From positions 1 to 48,168 of the forward strand of contig NZ_PVTQ01000022.1 in assembly GCF_003003355.1 (NCBI RefSeq): a stretch of 48,168 nucleotides of DNA, written 5' to 3'. Below, piece after piece: positions 26,754 to 37,800 of the stretch. This stretch comes from Donghicola tyrosinivorans (GTDB lineage: Bacteria > Pseudomonadota > Alphaproteobacteria > Rhodobacterales > Rhodobacteraceae). The notes below the pieces were generated by a model that was given only the letters and a program-made list of their open reading frames with translations, searched no databases and had not been told where the DNA came from. Position 1 is the stretch's first letter. Every line of letters starts with the position of its first letter. Position numbers and translations under genes: made by a program.

Positions 26754-29700
26754 CTGTTCCCCGCATGCGCGGGGATGAACCGGATAGCGGGTTGACATTT
26801 GACGAAATGGTTGACTGTTCCCCGCATGCGCGGGGATGAACCGGCGCTTCTTCTGGTATTAACACATTCCCGCTCCTGTTCCCCGCATGCGCGGGGATGA
26901 ACCGTATTGGCAGGTCGTACGGCGTAACTGGGCAATCTGTTCCCCGCATGCGCGGGGATGAACCGCATGCTAAGCCCGAATGAAATAGCTGAATACACTG
27001 TTCCCCGCATGCGCGGGGATGAACCGCGGTGCAATCTGTTGACGTGCGATTGTCTCTGCTGTTCCCCGCATGCGCGGGGATGAACCGCGCGGGACGCCTA
27101 CCAAGCACATATTGACGCACTGTTCCCCGCATGCGCGGGGATGAACCGCCCTGATCGAGGAGCTCGCGGCGCAGGTTGCCCTGTTCCCCGCATGCGCGGG
27201 GATGAACCGGTGGCGCGGCTTGGCTACAATATCAGCGGATACTGTTCCCCGCATGCGCGGGGATGAACCGCCGGTCAAACTCAGGCCCTACGCCGCGCGT
27301 ACCTGTTCCCCGCATGCGCGGGGATGAACCGTTCTACGCATGGGTAGAACCGCGCATTGGTGCCTGTTCCCCGCATGCGCGGGGATGAACCGGCGGATGT
27401 GATCGGGCTCGGTGCCGAGCTCGACTGTTCCCCGCATGCGCGGGGATGAACCGGGTAGTAGTGCTCCGTCCGCCCGTTCGTTCGGCTGTTCCCCGCATGC
27501 GCGGGGATGAACCGAACGCAGGAAAATCAGCAACCGAAGTTGCTTGCTGTTCCCCGCATGCGCGGGGATGAACCGCCTGAGCAGGGAGGATGGACGTGTA
27601 ACCCGACCTGTTCCCCGCATGCGCGGGGATGAACCGCCCATTTCCCGCCATGATTTGATGATCGGGGCCTGTTCCCCGCATGCGCGGGGATGAACCGGTC
27701 CGCAATCATATTCAGGAAGTCGGACGCCACTGTTCCCCGCATGCGCGGGGATGAACCGCGCACGCTGGTTGGGACCCTGAGAACCATGGACTGTTCCCCG
27801 CATGCGCGGGGATGAACCGCGCGCGCTGGTTGGGGCCTTGAGAACCATGGACTGTTCCCCGCATGCGCGGGGATGAACCGTTGCATCCGGCGTTTGGTCG
27901 GGTATCCAGACCCTGTTCCCCGCATGCGCGGGGATGAACCGTTACAGAAAGCTGGTTTGAACGGTCGATATTCCTGTTCCCCGCATGCGCGGGGATGAAC
28001 CGAGCCTTTCCGGCAAGCTGGACCCCAAGCACGTCTGTTCCCCGCATGCGCGGGGATGAACCGCGGTACAGGGTAAGGGGACGCTCCGAGCCTTTCTGTT
28101 CCCCGCATGCGCGGGGATGAACCGATCGCCTAGCTGAACTTGACGACTGGGCGGCGCTGTTCCCCGCATGCGCGGGGATGAACCGAAACGCGATGCAGAC
28201 CCTGAGTTCCAAATTAACTGTTCCCCGCATGCGCGGGGATGAACCGATCGAGGAATACACCCCGCCCGTTACCACCGTCTGTTCCCCGCATGCGCGGGGA
28301 TGAACCGGTCGGCCTTTTGGTCTGGTGTCACCTTGAATACTGTTCCCCGCATGCGCGGGGATGAACCGGTGCCCGATGGACGAGAACAGCCTAATCACCC
28401 CTGTTCCCCGCATGCGCGGGGATGAACCGCGGACCGTATATCATTTTCTGAGGCTAATACACTGTTCCCCGCATGCGCGGGGATGAACCGTTCGACCACG
28501 ACCGAGCCATGTTTATGGAACACTGTTCCCCGCATGCGCGGGGATGAACCGAATAAAGACCAGTTCGAGAATGCCAAGGCGCACTGTTCCCCGCATGCGC
28601 GGGGATGAACCGACAGAGGCCCATGACATCATGACATCACTAACCTGTTCCCCGCATGCGCGGGGATGAACCGATGGACAGGGTAGGTCGGACGCTAAAA
28701 AACGTCTGTTCCCCGCATGCGCGGGGATGAACCGGACCGCCTGAACGCGGACTTCGCGGCTGCGCGCTGTTCCCCGCATGCGCGGGGATGAACCGGGCGT
28801 AGACGGTGACAGTCCATCTTTAAACTACTGTTCCCCGCATGCGCGGGGATGAACCGACAAGTTACGCCGCAACCATGCTGGCCCCTGACTGTTCCCCGCA
28901 TGCGCGGGGATGAACCGTAGCGTCACGCTGGCATTCCCGCGATCAGAACCTGTTCCCCGCATGCGCGGGGATGAACCGCCTAAAATGTACATGTACGTTG
29001 AGAGTGCCGTCTGTTCCCCGCATGCGCGGGGATGAACCGGATGCGTGGGCGTTCGTCAAGGCGCAGGCTGTCTGTTCCCCGCATGCGCGGGGATGAACCG
29101 GAACTGTCGATTAACGTTAGCGGCAACACGAGCTGTTCCCCGCATGCGCGGGGATGAACCGTGCAGATCCTGCTGCTCCGTATTGCTGAAAGTCTGTTCC
29201 CCGCATGCGCGGGGATGAACCGTTGATCGGTTAGAGAAGGCCCTAATTGACGTTCTGTTCCCCGCATGCGCGGGGATGAACCGCCGCAGTCGGATATCCA
29301 GCTTGAACTGGTTTCCTGTTCCCCGCATGCGCGGGGATGAACCGGCGCTAGCAGACCGGGCTACAGATACCGCCACCTGTTCCCCGCATGCGCGGGGATG
29401 AACCGAGGTCGATCAGGTTTACGACGTGACCCCTGCACTGTTCCCCGCATGCGCGGGGATGAACCGTTTTTTCGAGACGATAGAACGCTCGAAATTGACT
29501 GTTCCCCGCATGCGCGGGGATGAACCGCAGGTTCTGCACCGCCGTCTTGCCATACCCTGCTGTTCCCCGCATGCGCGGGGATGAACCGGAGAAACCAATG
29601 ACACACACATACAAATCAGACTGTTCCCCGCATGCGCGGGGATGAACCGGCCGAAGGTTTCCCCTCAGCCCGTCAGACGCACTGTTCCCCGCATGCGCGG

Positions 29701-29954
29701 GGATGAACCGCCACGGCGGCGGAGGACTTCGGCAAATGCGGCCTGTTCCCCGCATGCGCGGGGATGAACCGCAGTTGACCGAGTACATGGACCAGATGCA
29801 GCGCTGTTCCCCGCATGCGCGGGGATGAACCGGCCAGACGCGCCGCGCCATAGCTTCCGGTCACCTGTTCCCCGCATGCGCGGGGATGAACCGACCGCAG
29901 ACGGGTATCTAGTGGCCGAGGCTTACTGTTCCCCGCATGCGCGGGGATGAACCG
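26754..29954 (+). CRISPR. Type I-E CRISPR array, 53 repeats and 52 spacers
   Basis: The 29-bp repeat starts CTGTTCCCCG and ends GGGGATGAACCG. Its core CCCCGC-ATGC-GCGGGG gives a 6-bp stem with a 4-nt loop, the type I-E Cas6e hairpin. Repeat starts follow an exact 61-bp period from 26754 to 29926, so every spacer is 32 bp. All repeats look identical, including the last one, so there is no degenerate trailer repeat at this end. After 29954, 19 bases of a further spacer are cut by the IS30 element. Direction is plus, away from the cas operon. Spacers 17 and 18 (27759-27790 and 27820-27851) are near-identical. No spacer was seen to match elsewhere in the window. Confidence 0.99.
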
Positions 29955-29973
29955 TGTCGCTGCAACTGCGTGC

Positions 29974-31191
29974 GGTGGGTTCAACCGGTCAACGCAACAT
30001 CTTTGATATGAGATAGTGTGAAAGGACTGAGCATGGCGCAATCTGCACGTATTGGATTTTCGCAAGAACAGAAGGCGGAACTCTGGCAACGCTGGAAGAA
30101 TGGCGACACACTGAGCGAGATTGGTCGCGCCCTGGGTAAACACGCGGCCTCTGTCTTTGCTATCCTCGTTGCGCGTGGTGGCTTCGCGCCTGTGGCGCGC
30201 AGGCGTAAGGTGGGAGCGCTTACCTTTGCAGAGCGAGAGGAAATTTCGCGCTCCCTGAGTTCGGGGCGGTCTGTGCGGCAAATCGGTCGTGATCTTGGAC
30301 GAGCCCCCTCCACGATTAGCCGTGAGGTTTCGCGAAACGGGGGACGTTTAGTATATCGAGCATCTCGGGCCGACGATCAGGCGTGGGCGCGCGCCCGTAG
30401 ACCCAAGCCATGCGCATTGGCGCGCAACCCCGAACTCTGCGCCTTGGTTGCTGCCAAACTGTCTGAGCAATGGTCCCCGCAGCAGATTGCGGGATGGTTG
30501 AAAGCGGAAGGTCACGCTGCGACCATATCCCATGAGACAATCTACAAAAGCCTTTTCATTCAATCACGTGGCGTGCTGGATAAGGCAGTTCTATCACATT
30601 TGCGCAGCCGCAGGATCATGCGTAGAGGGCGTACCGCGACAACTGCAGGCCAAACGCGTGGCCAGATTATCGACGCGGTCTCGATCCACGATAGACCTGC
30701 CGAGATCGAGGATCGGACACAGCCCAGGCACTGGGAAGGGGATCTGTTAAACGGCTCGAAAAACAGTCATATCGCGACACTGGTCGAACGTAGTTCCCGT
30801 TTTGTGATGCTCGTCAAGTTGAGGGGAAAAGACAGCAACAGCGTCATCCGCGCCCTGAAGGCGCGCGTGCGTCGCCTGCCCAAAGGCATGATGGCATCTT
30901 TGACGTGGGATCGCGGCACCGAACTCGCGTATCATGCCAAATTCACGGCAGCGACTTCGGTTAACGTCTATTTCTGTGATCCTCAAAGCCCTTGGCAGCG
31001 TGGGAGTAACGAAAACACCAATGGGTTGCTGCGCCAGTATTTCCCGAAAGGGACTGATCTGTCTGCATATTCACAGCGAGACTTAGATGAAGTGGCGCAC
31101 CGCTTGAACACGAGGCCACGCAAAAGCCTTGGCTACCAAACTCCTGAGGATACCATGAAGCGAAACGTTGCGCTGACCGGTTGAACCCACC
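29974..31191 (+). mobile_element. IS30-family insertion sequence, about 1.2 kb
   Basis: The ends are GGTGGGTTCAACCGGTCAAC at 29974 and its complement, with one change in the first 25 bases, ending at 31191. The exact tip may be one or two bases inside. One transposase gene lies between them, with its stop codon inside the right repeat. No 2-3 bp target duplication is evident. The CRISPR spacer on the left does not continue on the right, so the right flank has been changed since insertion. Confidence 0.85.
30033..31184 (+). CDS. IS30-family transposase
   Basis: A 383-residue protein from ATG 30033, behind AAAGGA (30021-30026). An N-terminal helix-turn-helix (TLSEIGRALGKHAASVF) and a second (SVRQIGRDLGRAPSTISREV) are followed by QWSPQQIAGWL and the DDE core: Asp in HWEGDLL, Asp in LTWDRGTELA, and Glu in NENTNGLLRQYFPKGTDL, 33 residues after the second Asp. 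The motif and length are those of an intact IS30 transposase. Confidence 0.95.
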   Translation: MAQSARIGFSQEQKAELWQRWKNGDTLSEIGRALGKHAASVFAILVARGGFAPVARRRKVGALTFAEREEISRSLSSGRSVRQIGRDLGRAPSTISREVSRNGGRLVYRASRADDQAWARARRPKPCALARNPELCALVAAKLSEQWSPQQIAGWLKAEGHAATISHETIYKSLFIQSRGVLDKAVLSHLRSRRIMRRGRTATTAGQTRGQIIDAVSIHDRPAEIEDRTQPRHWEGDLLNGSKNSHIATLVERSSRFVMLVKLRGKDSNSVIRALKARVRRLPKGMMASLTWDRGTELAYHAKFTAATSVNVYFCDPQSPWQRGSNENTNGLLRQYFPKGTDLSAYSQRDLDEVAHRLNTRPRKSLGYQTPEDTMKRNVALTG

Positions 31192-31832
31192 CCGTCTTCC
31201 TTATGCGACCAAGGGGCAAGGGGCGTTGCCGGATTTCGCAGGAAGTGGGTCTTTCTTTTGGCTTATTGCGGTAGGGGTACTGTCAAATCGTTGCTTCAGC
31301 TATCAATTCATGCCGGTTCTGATTGCGGATTGGTTGCACGGTCCGCGTCCGGATATGGGCCCGACTGCTTGAGCATCATTGATACGGGAAAAGGAATTGG
31401 ATCCGTCGCGGGAATCTTTCTTCAATTAAGAATGGCTTAAATCATTTGCGTTTCAATTCTTGATTGCATGGGAGATCTGGCGGACTTCGGGCGCGAGAAG
31501 ATTTTTTCAGTTCGCACTAACCCGAGCGCGCCATCCGTTCTGCCTTAAGGTGGCGCGGCATATCGCATCTGAAATTACACAACTTTCCCAAGAAATCTAG
31601 TAAGTTACGCGAATCCATGGCGTATTTCGGAGAGCTGCCCATGAATTTTAAGCCAATCTATCCATTTGGATTTGGCGCATATTTGCAACCTTCAATTTTG
31701 GTTAATATTTTTCAAATCGTCACCATTTAATTTCCGTACATGTTCTATTGCGAATACGTCTTGAGAGGGGGCTAATTGTTGCAATCCATTGGCAATTGCC
31801 ACGCAAAAATCAATTATAGGACTTAGCCAGCT
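31192..31832. other. Intergenic region between the IS30 element and the giant repeat gene
   Basis: No gene can be supported in 641 bases. Its second half (from about 31440) is markedly AT-rich compared with the GC-rich gene that follows, typical of a promoter region. AGGA at 31816-31819 is 13 bases from the ATG, a poor ribosome binding site. No operator or riboswitch was recognised. Confidence 0.5.
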
Positions 31833-34800
31833 ATGACGCTCGCCACGCATACCGACTTTTCCCGAAATCTTGATACGATAGCTGATACAACGAATGTACC
31901 GGCGGGCGTGTCGCGGACCGGCACCGGTCTGGACGGGCTTTTGTCGCTGGTGGCGCAGGATCAGGCGCTGAACCTTTTTGTCACCCCTTTCGATATCCAG
32001 ACTGCCCTATCCGCAATGGCCGAACTTAATGCCATCATTGTGCAAGCGATCCATGAGACGGGGATTGCGGCGGACGGAGAGATATCGACCCCTGATCTGT
32101 TCCAGCTGTCTACCCATATCACCGCCAACTATGCGGACGCGTGGGCGCTGGCCCACGGGGATGATGAGGCAGGCGAGGAGACCGGCTTTCATCTGGTGCA
32201 GAATGACGGGGCCAACACCCAGCTTTTCGGAAGCAATGCGATCAATACGGTGATTGATGGCCTCTATCATCTGGGGTTTGGCTACACTGGAAACCATCTG
32301 ATCAATGAAGACGGTAACCGAAATGTGCAGGTGGATGATGCGGCGTTCTGGCTGAACGCCCTTCTGGCGCGGGATATCGCGGCGGGGGTTTTTGCAGGGG
32401 ACACCGCGCCCGCGCCGATTGCCACTACTGGCACGGGGCTGGACGCGCTGGTTGCTATGGTCCTGACCGATGAGGGCTTGAACCAGCGCCTGCCGCTGGA
32501 AGAGCTGCGCGCCGGTGCCGAAGCGGCCAACACCATGAACACCATCATCATAGAGGGCATCAAGGCGCTGGGTCTGGCCAATGATGGCACCTTTGATCCG
32601 GCGAATGTGACGGCTTTGGCCGACTGGATCCGCGCGAACCACTTTGACGCCTTTGTCGCGGCCCACGGGGATGATGAGGGCAGCGAAGAGACCGGTTTCC
32701 ATCTGGTGCAAAACGACGGGGCCAACACGCGGCTTTTCGGTGAGAATGGCGTTAATACCGTGGCCGATGGCATCTACCATCTGGTCTTTGGCTATACCGG
32801 CACCAATCTGATCAACGAGGACGGCAACCGCAACGCCAACACCGAGGATGTGGCCGACTGGCTAAACCGTCTGCTGGCCGATGATATGGCCGCTTTGGCC
32901 AACGGGGATGTGGCCGAGTATGTCGAGGGCACCACATCCACCGGTCTTGATCGCCTGATCTCGCTGATCGCTCATGACGAAGGACTGCGCACCCGCGCCT
33001 CGGACGCGGATATCCGTGACGGGGCCGAGGCCGCCAACACCATGAACGCCATCATCATCGAAGGGATCGAGGCTTTGGGCCTAGGCGATGACGGTACCTT
33101 GTCGCGTGGGGACGTGATGTCTTTGTCGGACTGGATCGCCGCAAACCGTTATGAAGCCTTTGTCGCCGCCCACGGGGATGACGAAGGGGCGGAAGAGACC
33201 GGTTTTCATCTGGTGCAGAACGACGGGTCCACTGGCCGCATCTTCAACCAGAACGCGGTGAATACGGTGGCCGATGGCATCTATCACCTTGTCTTCGGCT
33301 ACAGCCGCGGCCGCCTTGTGAATGAGGACGGCAACCTGAATGTCTCGATCGGGCAGGTGTCCTACTGGCTGAACGCCCTGCTGGCCGAGGATCTTAGCGA
33401 TTGGCGTGCGGCGGCGGGCAATGGCGAAACCGTGCTGGGAACCGGCCTTGATCGACTGGTGGCAATCATCGGTGCGGACCCGATCTTGGCTCAACGCATC
33501 CCCCTGACCGAAGTGCTTGACGGCATGGCCACCGCCCAAGGCATGAACGACATCATCATCGAGGCGATCAAGGCCACAGGCGTGGCGGCGAACGGCGAAA
33601 TCTCGGTCGCGGATGTGCGCGAGATTTCCGACTGGATCAACGCTAACCGCTATGAGGACTGGCTGCGCCTGCATGGAGACGATGAGGCGGGCGAAGAGAC
33701 CGGCTTCCATCTGGTCCAGAACGATGGGGCAAATACCCGTCTTTATGGGGATAATGCCGTGAATACGGTGGCCGATGGCATCTATCATCTGGGCTTCGGT
33801 TATGATCGCAATCGTCTGATCAATGAGGATGGCAACGCCAACGTCACATTGACCGATGTGTCTTACTGGTTGAACGATCTGCTGGCCGATGATCTGGCCG
33901 ATGGCTCGCTGGTTGGGGCGGTAGACCCCTATGACGTGGCGACCACCGGCACCGGTCTGGATGTGATCACGCAGGCGCTGTTCTCGGACGATGTTCTGAC
34001 CCGCAAGTTCACCACCTCGGAACTGGCGCAAGCGGCGACGGCGGCGGATGGGTTGAACGATATTCTGTTGCAGGCCATCCACCAGACCGGCGCTGCCAAT
34101 GACGGCGTTTTTGATGAAAACGACGTGCGCCTGATCAGCGCCTGGATTGCAGACAACGCGCTGGATCAGTGGGATGCGCTGTGGGGTGCCGACAGCACAG
34201 ACAGCGACGGTTTCGGCAAGGTGCAATATGAAGGGGCGACCTCTTCGTTCGACGGGGACAACCTGATCGACCGCATGGCGCGGACCCTTTACGGGCTTGG
34301 GCATGACATCCGCTACGATGTGGCGCTGTACGATCAAACCAACCGCTATGTGGGACGGGTCGAGGACGCGGCCACCTATCTGAACCAGTTGCTGGCCGAT
34401 GATCTGGACAGCGGCGCGCTGGTGAACAGCGATATCGTGGCCGCCGCCGAAGGCAGCTTTGACGATGCGCTGATCGCCGAAATGACCACACCGCTGGTGC
34501 TGGGGGATGGGCAGCAGGCGGTGCAGATCGCCCATGACGCCGCCCAAGAGGTGGACCAAGGCGCGATTGCCATCACCTTTACCTCCGACACGACCGAGGG
34601 CTGGGACCGGCGTACGCTGCTGTCCAAGGACTACCGCTCTTACGGGGATGGCGGTCATCTGACCATCACTGTCCGCGGGGGCCGGATCGAGGCGACGATG
34701 CAGTCCGGTGACACTACCTATACGCTTTCCTCACCCAAGGATGTTCTGGTGACGGGGGCGGCGACCGATCTGGTGCTGAACTTCGGCACGGACGGGGCGC

Positions 34801-37800
34801 AGATGTATGTGGATGGTGCTTTGGTGGCGGAAAACGCTGACGCCGCAATCACTTGGGCGCTGAACGACAGCCCTATCGCAATTGGTGAAAGCCGCCAGTG
34901 GGCCCGCAATGACAGTCTGACCAATTACGGTCTCTTTGACGGTGAGATCAGCGTCGTGCGGATCTATAACCGCAACCTGACCGCCCAAGAGGTTCTTACG
35001 CTGGACACCCAGCCGGAACAGGCCACGCCGCAGGCCGTTGCCCTGCCTTCGGGCAGTGTGCAGACCGTGGGTGCGGAGCTTTCGGCGGCGATCTTTGATG
35101 TCGCAGGCAGCTTTGTAACCATTGATCAACTGATCAACGGTGTGGCTGACGGTAGCTTGACCGCGACCCACGCGGCCTCTGTTGATACCCTTGCCTTCCA
35201 AGGCCACGGCACCCAAAGCCTGTCGGATTTCCTTGGCGATGCGGGGGCTGTGACCGACGGCGACGGCTCGGTCGCGATGACCACCATGGGCATGCATTTC
35301 ACCGGCTATATCTGGCTGGATGCGGGGGCGCATAGCTTTACCGTCCGCTCGGACGACGGGTTTGCCCTGTTCGTGGGCGAGGCAGAGATGATGCGCTATT
35401 CCACCCCGCGCCCGCAGGCGGCGACCTCTGCCAGCGCGGATTTCGCGGCGGGTCTCTATCAGATTGACGTTTACTACTATGAGAACGGCGGCTCGCAGGC
35501 ACTGGAATTGACACTGGATGGCGCGGCGCTGAAGCCTTCGCAGCTTTATACCAGCATTCAGTCCTATCAGGAGGCCGTGGCCTATGATCCGGCCATGGAT
35601 ACGATTGCTCTGACCGGCACCGGACTGGATCAGATCGTAGACTGGATCGCCAGCGATGGCGGGTTGGAGTTGCGCACCCTTGCCACCGATCAGGCCGAGG
35701 CGATCGAGGCCGCAAAAGGCATGAACCAGATCATCGTTGAGGCGATCAAAGCCATCGGCGCCGCCGATGACGGCACCCTCAGCGTGGCCGAGGTCTATGA
35801 CTTGGCCGACTGGATCAACCAGAACCGCTATGACGATTGGGTGCTGTATCACGGGGATGATGAAAACGGCGAAGAGACCGGTTTCCATCTGGCCCAGAAC
35901 GACGGTGCAACCACCATCATCTATGGCGAGAATGCCATCAACACGGTGGCTGACGGCCTCTATCACCTAGGCTTTGGCTATAACGGCAACCGCCGCCTGA
36001 TCAATGAAGACGGCGCCCAGAACGTGCGTGTCGAAGAGGTGGCCGATTGGCTGAACCACATCCTTGCCGATGATCTGGCCGCAGGCTCTTTGACCTCGGG
36101 GAATGACGTGGCGGTCACGGCCACGACTGGCACGGGGCTGGATCACTTGACGCAGGTTCTGGCGACCGATCAGGATCTGAACCTTTTCAACTCGGAATCC
36201 CGCCTTGTTCAGGCGGCGCAGGCCATGAACGTGATGAACAGCCTGATCCTTGAGGGTATCCACACCCTTGGCTATGCCAACGACGGTGTCATCTCTGCCG
36301 CAGAGATCGCGGGGCTGTCCGATTGGGTGCAGGCGGATGCCGCGCGTCTTGCGACATTCATCGAGGCCCATGGCGATGAGGAAGGCGGCGTGCGGACCGG
36401 TTTCCACATTGTGCAAGGCACGGTGGCCGATGCTGTCATGTTCGATGCCAACACCATCAACACCGTGGCTGACGGGCTGTATCATATGCCCTTCGGCTAC
36501 ACCGGCGGTCGCCTGCTGAATGAGGACGGCAACCAGAACGCCGCGCTTAGCACTGTGGCCGATAACCTGACCCAACTGCTGGCCAATGATCTGGCCGATC
36601 TGGTCAACCCTGATGCAGAGGTGGTGCAGGGCACTACGGGCACCGGTCTTGATCTGCTGGTGGATCGAATTTGGGCCGATAGCGGATTGCAGGCCCGTAT
36701 CTCGATGGCAGAGATTGCCACGGGCGCTGAGGCTGCCGACCAGATGAACCACATCATCGTGCAGTCGATCCAGACCCTTGGCTATGCCAATGACGGCACC
36801 CTTGCCGAAAGCGAGGTGCGCGGACTGGCCGAATACATCGCCGCAAACTACGCCGTTGGCGCGGACAGCCCGTGGCTGGTTTATCACGGGGATGATGAAA
36901 ACGATGAAGAGACCGGCTTCCATCTGGTTCAGAACGACGGCGCGACCTCTCGGATTTTCAACGAAAATCTTGTGAACACCGTGGCTGATGGCATCTACCA
37001 TCTGGGCTTTGGCTATCGCGGCAACCGTCTGATCAACGAGGACGGCAACAACAACCAGACCATCACGGATATCGCCGATTGGCTGAACACCTTGCTGGCC
37101 GATGACATGGCCTCGCTGGTGAACAGTGATGTGCAAACCTTTACGGGCACCACCGGAACAGGGCTGGATCAGTGGGTGACGCTGATCATGGAAGACATTG
37201 GCCTGAACCAGAACGTCTCGATCACCGATATTACCCAAGGGGCCTATTACGCCGATCAGATCAACACCATGATCGTGGACGGGGTGATCGCCACGGGTAT
37301 CGCCCGCAATGGCAGCTTTAGTGCCGCCGATATTCGCACCCTGTCGGACTATATCGCGGCGAATTACTATGGCGGTGACGCGACCTCGGCCTTTGCGATT
37401 GCCCATGGCGATGATGAAAACAACGAAGAAACCGGTTTCCATCTGGTCCAGAATGACGGTGCCAGCGCCCGCATGTACGGGGAAAATCTGGTCAACGCCG
37501 TTCTGGACGGGGTCTATCATCTGGGCTTTGGCTACAACAGCCGTGGCCGTCTGATCAATGAGGATGGGGCCCAGAACCAGACGCTAGTGGATGTGGCCTA
37601 CTGGCTAGAGGCTGCCCTTGCGGTGGAATTGACCAGCGGCGCATTGGTGACTGAGGCATCAAGCAATCCCTATGTAACAGGGACCACCGGCACCGGTCTT
37701 GATGCGTTGGTGGATCTGATCGTCGATGATCAGCGCCTGCATGACACGCTGACCGTCACCCAGATCGCCGAGGCCGCCAGCGCCGCCGATGCCCTGAACA

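Noticed and set aside
26735-29877. Long minus-strand reading frames across the array with RFIPAHAGN or VHPRACGEQ repeats
   Set aside because: These are translations of the 29-bp CRISPR repeat, an annotation artefact, not proteins.
26754-29954. Self-targeting spacers against other parts of this window
   Set aside because: Reading the 52 spacers against the annotated genes showed no obvious match. A computed search could still find one.
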